Below, piece by piece: positions 27,592 through 37,485 of a stretch of DNA of 64,000 nt. The position numbers and the translations under genes were made by a program. Origin of the DNA: Alcanivorax limicola (GTDB lineage: Bacteria > Pseudomonadota > Gammaproteobacteria > Pseudomonadales > Alcanivoracaceae); assembly GCF_019931215.1 (NCBI RefSeq), contig NZ_JAIOUB010000003.1:62001-126000 (forward strand). The letters run 5' to 3'. A model generated the notes under the pieces. The model was not told where the DNA came from and made no database searches. It worked only from the letters and a program-made list of their open reading frames with translations. Every line of letters begins with the position of its first letter. Positions within the stretch are counted from its first letter, which is position 1.

Positions 27592-30500
27592 GGTTTTCTC
27601 CTGTCCGGGTGGGGCTGTCATGAGCGGGTTGCAGACTGTCGCCAGCCAGCTTGCGTAGCGCGACGTAGAACACCGGCGTCAGGAACAGGCCGAACAGCGT
27701 GACGCCGATCATGCCTGCGAACACGGCAGTGCCCAGTGCCTGACGCACTTCTGCGCCAGCGCCGGTGCTCAGCACCAGCGGCGCCACGGCGGCGGTGAAC
27801 GTAATGGATGTCATGATGATCGGGCGCAAACGCAGGCGGCAGGCTTCCAGTGCCGCTTCCACGGGCGTGCGCCCCTGCATTTCCAGTTCGCGGGCAAACT
27901 CGACAATCAGAATGGCGTTCTTGCAGGCCAGACCAATCAGCACGACAAGACCAACCTGCACGAAAATATTGTTGTCGCCACCGCCGAACCAGACACCGAT
28001 CAATGCCGAGAGCATGCACATGGGCACGATCAGTATCACCGCCAGTGGCAGCGTCCAGCTTTCATACAGTGCGGCCAGCACCAGAAAGACCAGCAGGATC
28101 GCCAGCGGAAAGACGACGAGCGCGGCATTGCCCTGGGTGGCCTGCTGGAAGCTCAGGTCAGTCCATTCGAAATCCATGCCGGGCGGCAGTATGTCCTGCG
28201 CCAGTGACGTCAGCACCGCCATGGCCTGTGCGGAAGAGAGCACGCGCGGGTCTGCTTCGCCGGCCAGGTCTGCCGCCGGATAGCCGTTGTAGCGCAGCAC
28301 CGGGTCCGGGCCGAAGGTTTCGTGAATCCGCACCATGGCGCCGATCGGCACCATCTCGCCCTGATCATTGCGCGTGCGCAGGCGGGCGATGTCATCGACG
28401 CTGGTGCGGAACGGCGCGTCGGCCTGGGCAATCACCTGCCAGGTGCGGCCGAAGCGGTTGAAGTCGTTGACATAGGTGGAGCCAAGATACGTCTGCAAGG
28501 TATCGAACAGTTCGGTCAGCGGCACGCCCTGAGACTTGGCGCGTTCCCGATCCACCTCGGCATCCAGCTGCGGTACGTTGGCCTGATAACTGGTAATCGG
28601 GTAGCCCATGCCCGGTGTTTCGGCGATGGCATGCTGCAGGGCATCTACCGCATGCTGCAGCGCGCCGTAACCCAGATTGGCGCGATCCTCGATAAACAGC
28701 TGATACCCCGAGCCGTTACCCAGGCCGAGAATCGGCGGTGGCATGAAGGAAAAGGCAAACCCCTCCTTCAACCCGCCAATGCGCTGGTTTATCTCCGCAT
28801 TGATCTGCTCTGCACTCAAGCGCCGCTCGCTGAAGGGTTTGAGCGGGAAAAACACCACGCCGGTATTCGAGGTATTGGTGAACTGCAATGCATTGAGGCC
28901 GGGGAACGCCACCGCGTGGGACACCCCCTCCACTTCCATGGCGATGTCGACCACTTCCTTGAGCATCCGGTCGGTGCGTTCCAGCGAGGCCCCTTCCGGC
29001 AGCTTGACGCCAGCAATCAGATAAAGTTTGTCCTGCACCGGAATAAACCCGGGCGGTACGACCTTGAGCATCAGACCGGTACTGGTGAGCAGCAGGATAT
29101 ACACCAGGAAAACGGCGCCGCGCCGGCCCAGAGATCGGGAGACGGCGTTCTGGTACTTCTCGGAACTGGCGTTGAAGAAGCGGTTGAACGGGCGGAATAT
29201 CCAGCCGAATAACCGGTCAATCAACCGGGTCAAGCCGTCCCGAGGCGCGTCATGGGGTTTGAGCAGCATGGCTGCCAGCGCCGGCGACAAGGTCAGCGAG
29301 TTGATGGTGGAAATCACTGTGGAAATTGCGATGGTCACGGCGAACTGACGATAAAACTGCCCGGTAACCCCGGAGAGAAAGGCCATGGGAATAAACACAG
29401 CGCAAAGCACCAGGCCGATGGCAATAATCGGTCCCGAGACTTCTTTCATCGCCTGATGGGCTGCTGCGAGGGGCGTCAGCCCCTCTTCGATATTGCGCTC
29501 CACGTTTTCCACCACCACGATGGCATCATCCACCACAATGCCGATGGCCAGTACCAGCGCAAACAGTGTCAGGGTGTTGATCGAGTAGCCGAGCATCAAC
29601 AGCACCGCGAAGGTGCCGATAATGGATACCGGTACGGCCAGCAACGGAATGATCGAGGCGCGCCAGGTCTGCAAAAAGAGCGTGACGACAAGCACTACCA
29701 GCAGCACTGCTTCCAGCAGGGTTTTCACCACCGAGGCAATGGAGTCGCTGACGAAAATCGTGGTGTCATAGACGGTTTCATATTGCATCCCGTCAGGGAA
29801 GGCGGCGGCCAGCTCATCCATGGTGTCGACGACCTGCTCGCGAATACGCAGGGCATTTGCGCCAGGGGCCTGAAAGATACCGATGGCGACCGCTTCCTTG
29901 CCGTCCAGTTGTGAGCGTAGAGTGTAGTCCCCGGCGCCCAGCTCCAGGCGCGCCACATCGGCAAGGCGCAACATCTCACCGTCGTCGCCCCGTTGCAGCA
30001 CGATATCGCCAAACTCTTCGACGGTAGTCAGTCGGCCCCGGGCGTTGATGAGCGTCAGGAAATCACTGCTGGCGACCGGTTCAGCGCCAAGCTGTCCGGC
30101 GGAGACCTGCACATTCTGCTCGCGCATGGCGCGCACCACGTCGCTGGCAGTGAGCCCCCGGGCAGCAATGCGGTCCGGGTCCAGCCAGGCGCGCATGGCG
30201 TAATCGCCGCCGCCGAAAGTTTGCGCATCGCCCACGCCCTGAATGCGCGCCAGCCGGTCGCGCACATGCAGTCGCGCATAGTTGCGCAGGTACAGAGTGT
30301 CGTATTGGCCATCCGGCGATGTCAGGTGTACCACCATGAGAAAGGTCGGCGACTGTTTCTGTGTGGTGACGCCCTGGCGCCGCACATCCTCGGGCAGTCG
30401 CGCCAGCGCCTGACTGACCCGGTTCTGTACGCGCACTGTGGCGTCATCCGCATCAGTGCCGGGGCGGAATGTCACCGTCATCTGCAACACCCCGTCGGAG

Positions 30501-30754
30501 CCCGCCACAGATTTGAGGTACATCATGTCCTCGACGCCATTGATGGCTTCCTCCAAGGGCGTGGCTACGGTTTCGGCAATCACCTTGGGGTTGGCGCCGG
30601 GGTAGACGGTGCGCACCATCACGGAGGGCGGCACCACCTCCGGGTATTCACTGATCGGCAGGTTGGGAATGGAAATCAGCCCCACCGCAAAGATGATGAT
30701 CGACAGCACCGTGGCGAAAATCGGCCTGTCGACGAAAAAACGGGAAAAATTCAT
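27584..30754 (-). CDS. RND multidrug efflux pump, HAE1 family (MexF-like)
   Basis: A 1056-residue inner-membrane proton-driven transporter. N-terminal MNFSRFFVDRPIFATVLSIIIFAVGLISI, the porter segment GANPKVIAETVATPLEEAINGVEDMMYLKS, and the intramembrane charged motif LVLAIGIVVDDAIVVVENVERN (paired Asp of the proton relay) are all present, and the length is normal. The sequence style resembles MexF, but substrate range cannot be read from sequence. AGGAG lies seven bases before the ATG. Confidence 0.96.
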   Translation of the reverse strand: MNFSRFFVDRPIFATVLSIIIFAVGLISIPNLPISEYPEVVPPSVMVRTVYPGANPKVIAETVATPLEEAINGVEDMMYLKSVAGSDGVLQMTVTFRPGTDADDATVRVQNRVSQALARLPEDVRRQGVTTQKQSPTFLMVVHLTSPDGQYDTLYLRNYARLHVRDRLARIQGVGDAQTFGGGDYAMRAWLDPDRIAARGLTASDVVRAMREQNVQVSAGQLGAEPVASSDFLTLINARGRLTTVEEFGDIVLQRGDDGEMLRLADVARLELGAGDYTLRSQLDGKEAVAIGIFQAPGANALRIREQVVDTMDELAAAFPDGMQYETVYDTTIFVSDSIASVVKTLLEAVLLVVLVVTLFLQTWRASIIPLLAVPVSIIGTFAVLLMLGYSINTLTLFALVLAIGIVVDDAIVVVENVERNIEEGLTPLAAAHQAMKEVSGPIIAIGLVLCAVFIPMAFLSGVTGQFYRQFAVTIAISTVISTINSLTLSPALAAMLLKPHDAPRDGLTRLIDRLFGWIFRPFNRFFNASSEKYQNAVSRSLGRRGAVFLVYILLLTSTGLMLKVVPPGFIPVQDKLYLIAGVKLPEGASLERTDRMLKEVVDIAMEVEGVSHAVAFPGLNALQFTNTSNTGVVFFPLKPFSERRLSAEQINAEINQRIGGLKEGFAFSFMPPPILGLGNGSGYQLFIEDRANLGYGALQHAVDALQHAIAETPGMGYPITSYQANVPQLDAEVDRERAKSQGVPLTELFDTLQTYLGSTYVNDFNRFGRTWQVIAQADAPFRTSVDDIARLRTRNDQGEMVPIGAMVRIHETFGPDPVLRYNGYPAADLAGEADPRVLSSAQAMAVLTSLAQDILPPGMDFEWTDLSFQQATQGNAALVVFPLAILLVFLVLAALYESWTLPLAVILIVPMCMLSALIGVWFGGGDNNIFVQVGLVVLIGLACKNAILIVEFARELEMQGRTPVEAALEACRLRLRPIIMTSITFTAAVAPLVLSTGAGAEVRQALGTAVFAGMIGVTLFGLFLTPVFYVALRKLAGDSLQPAHDSPTRTGENHA

Positions 30755-30828
30755 GGCAACACTCCTGCGCGGCGGGTCACGGAGGGCCGCCGTTGTTCTG
30801 TGGATTTTTTCGAATCAGGTCGGGTGTG

Positions 30829-30858
30829 ATGCGCTCCGGCGCAAGTGCCGGAGCGCAT
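30829..30858 (-). other. Intercistronic hairpin between adaptor and pump genes
   Basis: ATGCGCTCCGGC (30829-30840) and its exact reverse complement (30847-30858) flank a six-base loop. No T-run follows on the minus strand, so it is more likely an mRNA-stabilising or processing element than a full terminator. Confidence 0.65.
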
Positions 30859-30884
30859 GGGTTATTGCTGTGCTGTGTTTATAT

Positions 30885-32147
30885 TTATGGCATGGCGGCG
30901 ACACTGTCCGCGGTGAGCCTGGCCGCGTCGCGCATGGCAACGCGTTGCGGCGCAACCATCATCCCGGCACCGAAGATTTTCTGGATGCCGTTGACCACCA
31001 CCCGGTCGCCGTCTTGCAGCCCCTCGCGGATCACCAGCAGACCATCGATTTCGCGACCGGTGATAACCTGGCGTCGCGCCGTCATGTTGTTGTCATCCAC
31101 CACATAGACAAAGCGACGGTCCTGATCGGTGAGCACGGCCTTGCGGTCGACCAGCAGCGCCTGCTCCAGTTGTGCCACCGGCATGCTGACCCGGGCAAAT
31201 TGTCCGGGCCGGAAAAGACCTTCCGGGTTGGGCAGTACCGCACGGTATTGCAGGGTGCCGGTGCTTGCGTGCAGGCGGTTATCAATGAAATCCAGTTCGC
31301 CACGGTGTGTGCGTGTGCCGTCTCCGCCCAGCGCAATACGGACCGGCACCCCGTGACCTGCTGGAGGGAGCAGGTGCGTTACCACCTGATTGTCGATCGC
31401 CGCTTGCTCATCGCTGTTGAAGTAGACGTGCAACGGGTCCACGGAGACCAGGCTGGTGAGCAGGGTCTGGTCCGCGTTGGCGAGATTGCCGCGGGTCACC
31501 ATGGCGCGACCGACACGGCCACTGACCGGTGCGCGCACCTCGGTGTAAGCAAGATCCAGCCGCGCACTTTCCAGTGCCGCTTCTGCGGCATCCGCCTGGG
31601 CGCGCGCGGTGAGTAGCGCACTGCGCCGTTGGTCATATTCCTCTTGCGATACGGCGCGGCTCGCCAGCAGTTGCGTGGCGCGGGTTGCTTCGCTTTCTGC
31701 CTGCGTTACCTGGCTGCGGGTACGAGAGAGCTCCGCCCGCGCCGCCTGCACACGCGCCTGATAGGGGCGCGGGTCGATGCGGAACAACAGGTCGCCGGCT
31801 TCCACCAGGGCACCTTCGCGAAAGGCGACTTCATCGATATAGCCACTGACCCGTGGGCGCAGTGCTACGGTTTCCGGCGCTTCAACGCGCCCGGTGTAGG
31901 TATCCCACAGGGTGACCGGCTCGCCCAGCACCTCCGCCACATCCACTTCCGGAGGCGCCATGGAAAAGTCGGCATCACTGTGTGCTTCGCAACCTGCCAG
32001 TGTTACTGCGCCGAACAGCAGCGCTGCCAGTATTCTGATGCCCTGTCTGGACGTGTGTCTGGACGTGTGCCTCGACGCGTGTGTTGTCGCCGTAGATCGG
32101 GCGGCTGCGCCCGTTGCTGTATTCAATGCATTCGTGAACCGAGTCAT
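30885..32147 (-). CDS. RND efflux periplasmic adaptor (membrane fusion protein)
   Basis: A 420-residue adaptor with a lipobox (VTLAGC), biotinyl-lipoyl-like halves (LRPRVSGYIDEVAFREGALVEAGDLLFRIDPRPYQA ... LAYTEVRAPVSGRVGRAMVTRGNLAN) around a coiled coil, and a beta-barrel end. It links the pump to the outer-membrane channel. The ATG at 32147 has GGGAG upstream. The region before the lipobox is unusually long (about 50 residues) and includes a short repeat SRHTSRHTSRQ encoded by 12-bp tandem repeats at 32045-32080. It is first in the operon. Confidence 0.93.
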   Translation of the reverse strand: MTRFTNALNTATGAAARSTATTHASRHTSRHTSRQGIRILAALLFGAVTLAGCEAHSDADFSMAPPEVDVAEVLGEPVTLWDTYTGRVEAPETVALRPRVSGYIDEVAFREGALVEAGDLLFRIDPRPYQARVQAARAELSRTRSQVTQAESEATRATQLLASRAVSQEEYDQRRSALLTARAQADAAEAALESARLDLAYTEVRAPVSGRVGRAMVTRGNLANADQTLLTSLVSVDPLHVYFNSDEQAAIDNQVVTHLLPPAGHGVPVRIALGGDGTRTHRGELDFIDNRLHASTGTLQYRAVLPNPEGLFRPGQFARVSMPVAQLEQALLVDRKAVLTDQDRRFVYVVDDNNMTARRQVITGREIDGLLVIREGLQDGDRVVVNGIQKIFGAGMMVAPQRVAMRDAARLTADSVAAMP

Positions 32148-32755
32148 GCTGCTTGCTCCCGCATTCGCTGTGAAGCGCCTGTCTTTGAATAGCCCGTCTG
32201 TGAACTCACTGTCCGGCGCTTGCCAGGTTCGCAATCTATTTCCTCAACCAAAGTTCAGGTCAATGCAGGGTGGACGGCGTTTTGCCTATGGTGGCTATAG
32301 CGATTGCCTTTCGTCGTCCTGGTTCCCCGCAGGCTGACTACGTTAGGCGTGCGAGACGTGAAGCGGTATCGGGTTACTGCGCAGTACTTGCCTGATTCTG
32401 TCGGTTTTATTTTTTTGCGTTTCAGGCGGTGGGTTGCTGACAGAATATGACGGTGTTGTCGTGTCGAATACAGGCAAAGCCGGACGACCAGACTGCGGCC
32501 ACATGTCATTGCTATGACAGAACAGAAAAGCCTGCAATCACAGGAGTAATTCGTTGCGCATCCGGGCGCTTGTGGATGGCAGCGGATTCTGGACAAGGGC
32601 CTGATATCGGCGCAATCTGCCATGGATCCTGTTGCCTGGATTGCGTATTCCTGCGCCGTGCTTGCCTGATCCTGCACAAATGAAGGGGTAAGGGTATCGG
32701 TGTATAGCTGCCTGCCCAATACTGCCGGGGGAATAGACTTGAAGGACTTGTTGTC
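32148..32755. other. Divergent intergenic region between efflux operon and AraC-type regulator
   Basis: These 608 bases hold no convincing gene on either strand; the open frames present lack family features and ribosome-binding sites. The region is locally A+T-richer around 32385-32420. It should hold the operon promoter and the regulator binding sites, but I could not assign them. Confidence 0.5.
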
Positions 32756-33703
32756 ATGACCGCCACACCTTGCCTGTTGCCACAGACCACGCAGCAACAA
32801 CTGGCCCGCATTGTCAAAGACTGGACGCCGGAACAGGGCGTTCAGGGTACGGCGATTGCCGGGCTGGAGTTGATTCGTTCGGATGGGCCCACCAGTTGCG
32901 GGTCATCAGTGTATGACCCGTCGCTGTGCTTTGTGGTGCAGGGCAGCAAAACGGTGCGGCTGGGTGACCGGGAAATCGTGTACTCGCCGCTGCAGTACAT
33001 GATCAGCTCTGTCCATCTGCCTGTGCTCGGGCAGATTGTCGAGGCCACACCGGAAACACCTTACCTGGCGGGCAAGCTGACAGTAGACCCTCAGGAAGTG
33101 GCAGATCTGGTGCTGGAGCTGGGCGACAACCCCGGCGGGTATAGCGAGCATGACGAGTGCCCGGAAGTCACCTGCGGGCTGTGTCTGACAGGCATGGACG
33201 TCGGCATGCAGAATGCCATGTTGCGCCTGCTCGGTTTGCTGGATACGCCGACGGATATTGCCGTGCTGGCACCGCTGGCGCGTCGCGAGATCATCTACCG
33301 TGCGCTGATTGGCGAAATGGGTCCGCGCATGCGCAAGTTTGCCGCGATTGACAGCCAGGCCAATCGGGTATCCCGCGTTATTGCTTCTCTGAAAGATCGC
33401 TACACGGAGCCCTTGCGCATCGGGGAACTGGCAGCAGAAGCGAACATGAGTGAGTCCACGCTTTATCACACCTTCAAACAGGTCACTCGCATGTCGCCGC
33501 TGCAATTCCAGAAAAAACTGCGTCTGGTGGAGGCGCGCCGCCTGATGCTGGCGGAAGGGCTGGAGGCTGCGACGGCCAGCTATCGGGTGGGTTATGAAAG
33601 CCCGTCGCATTTCAGCCGCGAATACAGTCGCCTGTTCGGCGCGCCGCCGCGCGCCGATGTGCTCAGGCTGCGCGGCGAGCAGCGCATGTCGGCCCAGGCG
33701 TGA
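32756..33703 (+). CDS. AraC-family transcriptional regulator
   Basis: A 315-residue regulator with an AraC N-terminal cupin-like domain (YDPSLCFVVQGSKTVRLGDREIVYSPLQYMISSVHLPVLGQI) and a C-terminal double helix-turn-helix (IGELAAEANMSESTLYHTFKQVTRMSPLQFQKKLRLVEARRLM ... YRVGYESPSHFSREYSRLFGAPP). It is divergent from the RND operon and is the likely local regulator of it. The segment CPEVTCGLC contains two cysteines that could sense redox state, which is speculative. Confidence 0.93.
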   Translation: MTATPCLLPQTTQQQLARIVKDWTPEQGVQGTAIAGLELIRSDGPTSCGSSVYDPSLCFVVQGSKTVRLGDREIVYSPLQYMISSVHLPVLGQIVEATPETPYLAGKLTVDPQEVADLVLELGDNPGGYSEHDECPEVTCGLCLTGMDVGMQNAMLRLLGLLDTPTDIAVLAPLARREIIYRALIGEMGPRMRKFAAIDSQANRVSRVIASLKDRYTEPLRIGELAAEANMSESTLYHTFKQVTRMSPLQFQKKLRLVEARRLMLAEGLEAATASYRVGYESPSHFSREYSRLFGAPPRADVLRLRGEQRMSAQA

Positions 33704-33733
33704 TGCGGCAGTGTCTTATCAGCTTTACCCGCT

Positions 33734-34165
33734 TTACCAGCTGCTGCGTCCACGGCGCGCCAGGTACTGGTTGCGCTCGGAGATCTGGCTGTTGAGCGTC
33801 CACAGGTCGTACAGATAACCCAGGCCCAGCAGCGCGAAGGTCAGCAGGTACAGCAGACCGGTAATCCATTTGCCCATATACATGCGATGGATACCGAAGA
33901 AACCCAGGAACGTCAGCAGGACCCAGGTCAGGCTGTAATGAATCTGCCCGGTGCGAAAGCGTCGATCGGCCTGGCGGTCCATGGACGGAATCAGAAACAG
34001 ATCGACAATCCAGCCGATAAAAAACAACCCCAGGGTAAAGAACCAGATGGTCCCGGTAATCGGCTTGCCGTAATAGAACCGGTGCGCGCCAAAGAACCCG
34101 AAAATCCACAGCAGATAGCCGATGGTCTTGCTGTGCGTGTCATTGTTCATGGTCATGCCGGTCAT
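33734..34165 (-). CDS. Double TM2-domain membrane protein
   Basis: About 143 residues holding two tandem TM2 units: TIGYLLWIFGFFGAHRFYYGKPITG ... IVDLFLIP and TWVLLTFLGFFGIHRMYMGKWITG ... LYDLWTL. Each has the GFFGxHRxYxGKxITG signature between two membrane helices. The function of TM2 proteins in bacteria is unknown. The start is set at the ATG at 34165; nearby in-frame ATGs at 34156 and 34150 are possible. Confidence 0.85.
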   Translation of the reverse strand: MTGMTMNNDTHSKTIGYLLWIFGFFGAHRFYYGKPITGTIWFFTLGLFFIGWIVDLFLIPSMDRQADRRFRTGQIHYSLTWVLLTFLGFFGIHRMYMGKWITGLLYLLTFALLGLGYLYDLWTLNSQISERNQYLARRGRSSW

Positions 34166-34235
34166 ACAGTTGTGTCTCTCGTCAGGGCAAATAGCGGTGC
34201 CAGTATCATTGGTGCGAGCGCCAGTGGTTTGAGTA

Positions 34236-35423
34236 TCAAGGGGTGACGCGAATGGCCTGGCTGACACGCAGTGCCTTGGCGATGGCCTTGTCGATGTCAT
34301 CATCCAGCGCCAGGCCAACGCCCAGTCGGCGTTCGCCGCGCACTTCGGGTTTGCCGAACAGGCGCAAATCCGTGTCGGCCTCGGACAGCGCTGCGGACAG
34401 GTTGTCATAGGTCATGCGATCCGAATCAGCAGCCACCAGCAATACGGCGGAGGCGCTGGGCCCGTACTGGCGAATGACGGGGATCGGCAGGCCAAGAATC
34501 GCCCGTGCGTGCAGTTCGAACTCGGACAGGTTCTGGGAAATCAGGGTGACCATACCGGTATCGTGGGGCCGTGGGGAGACCTCACTGAAGTAGACCTGAT
34601 CACCTTTTACAAATAATTCCACACCGAACAGGCCGCGCCCGCCCAGGGCGTCAGTGACGGCTTTGGCGATGCGTTGTGCTTCGGTGATGGCGCGCTCCGA
34701 CATGGCCTGGGGCTGCCAGGACTCGCGGTAATCGCCTTTTTCCTGGCGGTGGCCGATGGGGGCGCAAAACGCCGTGCCATCCTTGTGCCGCACGGTCAGC
34801 AGGGTGATCTCGTAATCGAAATCCACAAAGCCCTCGACGATAACCCGGCCCTTGCCAGCGCGCCCGCCGGATTGCGCGTAGTCCCAGGCGGCCTGAATGT
34901 CGGCCTCGGTTTTGACGGTGCTCTGGCCTTTCCCGGAGGAGGACATGACCGGTTTTACCACGCAGGGCAGACCGATCTCGTCGATCGCCGTTCGATACGC
35001 TGCTTCCGATTCGGCAAAGCGGTAGGGGGAGGTGGAGAGCCCCAGCTCTTCGGCGGCCAGTCGGCGGATGCCTTCGCGGTTCATGGTCAGCTGTGCGGCG
35101 CGCGCGGTCGGCACGACCGTAAAGCCTTCCTGCTCCAGCGCCACCAGGGTGTCTGTGGCAATGGCCTCGATTTCCGGGACGATGAGGTGCGGCTGTTCCT
35201 GCTCGACGACGCGGCGCAGGGCGTCGCCGTCCAGCATGGAGATGACATGGCTGCGGTGCGCTACCTGCATGGCCGGGGCATTGGCGTAGCGATCCACGGC
35301 AATCACTTCACAGCCGAAACGCTGCAGTGCGATGACCACCTCCTTGCCGAGCTCGCCGCTGCCCAGCATCAGTACGCGGGTGGCAGTGGGGGACAGGGGG
35401 GTGCCGATGATAGCGGTTGTCAT
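34236..35423 (-). CDS. purT: Formate-dependent phosphoribosylglycinamide formyltransferase
   Basis: PurT uses formate and ATP to formylate GAR in purine synthesis. The 395-residue protein has an ATP-grasp fold: [92 protein letters not shown] and LGVGLA. All are diagnostic. It is divergent from tadA. Confidence 0.97.
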   Translation of the reverse strand: MTTAIIGTPLSPTATRVLMLGSGELGKEVVIALQRFGCEVIAVDRYANAPAMQVAHRSHVISMLDGDALRRVVEQEQPHLIVPEIEAIATDTLVALEQEGFTVVPTARAAQLTMNREGIRRLAAEELGLSTSPYRFAESEAAYRTAIDEIGLPCVVKPVMSSSGKGQSTVKTEADIQAAWDYAQSGGRAGKGRVIVEGFVDFDYEITLLTVRHKDGTAFCAPIGHRQEKGDYRESWQPQAMSERAITEAQRIAKAVTDALGGRGLFGVELFVKGDQVYFSEVSPRPHDTGMVTLISQNLSEFELHARAILGLPIPVIRQYGPSASAVLLVAADSDRMTYDNLSAALSEADTDLRLFGKPEVRGERRLGVGLALDDDIDKAIAKALRVSQAIRVTP

Positions 35424-35541
35424 GGTCAGGGCTCTTTGCGGGTCAGTAGATACAGGCAGTGGTGAGAGTTTACCTGCCCGGTATGGGCTGTGTCGTCAGC
35501 GGTATCGTTCTAGAATGTTCACTTGGCAACAGGAGCCGGTT

Positions 35542-36042
35542 TTGCACACTGACGAAGAAACGGGACTTGCGGACCCGACGGAAAAGCGCAGGCGGGACGA
35601 CGAGGGCTGGATGACCCAGGCTCTGGCGTTGGCCGCTGACGCCGCCGAACGGGGCGAAGTGCCGGTCGGGGCGTTGGTGGTGCTGGACGGGGAGGTGATC
35701 GGCCGTGGCTGGAACCAGCCCATCAGCAGCCATGACCCCACCGCCCATGCCGAGATTGTGGCGCTGCGTGATGCGGCGCAGAGGCTGGGCAATTATCGTC
35801 TTGGCGGCGCCACGCTGTACGTGACGATCGAGCCCTGCACCATGTGTTTTGGTGCCCTGATGCACGCGCGCATTGCGCGACTGGTATACGGTGCCACAGA
35901 ACCCCGGGCGGGGACCTGCGTCAGCCAGCTGCGCTTGCCGGAGCAGACCTTCTATAACCACCGTATTGATGTCGCCGGGGGGGTGCTTGCGGATCAGAGC
36001 GCGGCGCTGCTGCGGGCTTTCTTTGCGCGCAAGCGCGTCTGA
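35542..36042 (+). CDS. tadA: tRNA-specific adenosine deaminase
   Basis: TadA converts A34 to inosine in tRNA-Arg(ACG). The zinc-site motifs HAEIVALRD (His and catalytic Glu) and PCTMCFGAL (two Cys) and the C-terminal FFARKR are present. The start is uncertain: a TTG at 35542 follows AGGAG by six bases and gives 166 residues; an ATG at 35515 gives a longer N-terminus but has no ribosome-binding site and overlaps a -10-like TAGAAT. The conserved domain begins at about the Met codon at 35611. Confidence 0.93.
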   Translation: MHTDEETGLADPTEKRRRDDEGWMTQALALAADAAERGEVPVGALVVLDGEVIGRGWNQPISSHDPTAHAEIVALRDAAQRLGNYRLGGATLYVTIEPCTMCFGALMHARIARLVYGATEPRAGTCVSQLRLPEQTFYNHRIDVAGGVLADQSAALLRAFFARKRV

Positions 36043-36072
36043 CAAGCACGTCCGGGCAGGCGCCGCTTGGCG

Positions 36073-37485
36073 TCAATCCACCATGGCCAGCATGGTGCGG
36101 GTATGGCGCTCTGAGGTGCCGGCCCACACCAGCGTGTCGTAGTAGCCTTTGATCGCACGCACATAGATCACGGCCTGGCCGCCGCCGCTGGCGTAGCCGT
36201 GGCGCGCCTGCTCGTAATAGCGGGCCTGCCGCAGCAGTGGCATGTACTTCTCCACATCTGCCCAGGAGTCCGGGTCGCCGCCCATGCGCTGAGTCAGCAC
36301 GCGGGCATCTTCCATGTGGCCGAAGCCGGCGTTGTAGGCTGCCAGCGCAAACCAGGTGCGGTCCGGCTCGGCAATGCGCTCCGGAATACGGTCATGGATC
36401 TTGCGCAGGTACGCGGCGCCGGCATGAATGCTCTCGTAAGGATCAGTCCGGTCTGTGACGCCCATTTCCGAGGCGGTGCGCAGCGTCAGCATCATCAGCC
36501 CGCGCACCCCCGTGGGCGAGACGGCGTCCGGGTCCCACATGGATTCCTGATAGCCCAGCGCCGCCAACAGGCGCCAGTCATAGCCGGTGGCGTCTGCCGC
36601 GTCCATGAAGGCCTGGGTGTACTGCGGCAGGCGATCATCCAGATGGCGAATGAAAGAGCGTGCGGCATACAGGTTGAAGTGTTCCTGATGGCTGTAGAAG
36701 CGCTCTTCCAGACGCGCCACCGTGCCGTCGGCCTTGGCCCGGGTCAGGTAGCGTTGAGCGCTGTGGCGCAGGCTGCCTTCAGCGTCGCGCCGGAACGCCC
36801 AGCCCAGTCGGGCCTGGCCGATATCAAAGCCGGACATCAGCTCCGGGAACAGCGCGCGATGGATGGCGTAGGCATTGGAGTCCACCAGGGTGTAGTCGAA
36901 ATGCCCTTCATCCACCAGTGTCAGCAGCCGTTCGGCGCTGGCGCCTTCCAGCGCCACAATGTCCATATCCGGCACTTCTTCGGCCAACAGCGCCAGCCGT
37001 TCTGCGTGGCTGCTGCCAGCCAGCACGACGATGCGCTTGCCGCTGAGGTCTTCAACGCCGCGGGGGCGGGGGGCGCCGAGACGGTAGATGACCTTCTCGT
37101 CCACGGTCTGGTAAGAGGTAGAGAAATCGAATGAACGGGACCGCTGCGGAGTGATCGACAGCCCGGCGGCGGCGAGATCGGCCTTGCCGCTGTGGATCAG
37201 TTGGAAGAGTTCATCGAGGGTGCCAGCTTCCACGATACGCAGGTCAACGCCCAGTTCTCTGGCGAAGCCGGCAGCCAGTTCGAAGTCCAGGCCCGTCTCA
37301 CCGTACTGGTCGACATAATAAGTGGTCGGTGCTGCCCGGGTGGCAACCACGAGTTCCCCGCGTGACAGCACGCGCTCCAGCGGCCCGGCGGCGGGCTGCA
37401 TGGCGGTGGTGATGGCCACGGCGCCCATCAGGGCTGCCGGGATCAGCAGGTACTTCAACTGGCGTATCAGTGCGCTCATATCCAT
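36073..37485 (-). CDS. mltF: Membrane-bound lytic murein transglycosylase F
   Basis: The 470-residue MltF joins an N-terminal solute-binding-like domain (about residues 40-270, LVVATRAAPTTYYV ... GLDFELAAGFARELGV) to a C-terminal SLT lysozyme-like domain with catalytic E314 in LGYQESMWDP, plus GVRGLMMLT and YNAGFGHM. It cleaves peptidoglycan between MurNAc and GlcNAc in the periplasm. The N-terminus has one hydrophobic segment (YLLIPAALMGAVAITTAM) but no Cys lipobox. Confidence 0.95.
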   Translation of the reverse strand: MDMSALIRQLKYLLIPAALMGAVAITTAMQPAAGPLERVLSRGELVVATRAAPTTYYVDQYGETGLDFELAAGFARELGVDLRIVEAGTLDELFQLIHSGKADLAAAGLSITPQRSRSFDFSTSYQTVDEKVIYRLGAPRPRGVEDLSGKRIVVLAGSSHAERLALLAEEVPDMDIVALEGASAERLLTLVDEGHFDYTLVDSNAYAIHRALFPELMSGFDIGQARLGWAFRRDAEGSLRHSAQRYLTRAKADGTVARLEERFYSHQEHFNLYAARSFIRHLDDRLPQYTQAFMDAADATGYDWRLLAALGYQESMWDPDAVSPTGVRGLMMLTLRTASEMGVTDRTDPYESIHAGAAYLRKIHDRIPERIAEPDRTWFALAAYNAGFGHMEDARVLTQRMGGDPDSWADVEKYMPLLRQARYYEQARHGYASGGGQAVIYVRAIKGYYDTLVWAGTSERHTRTMLAMVD

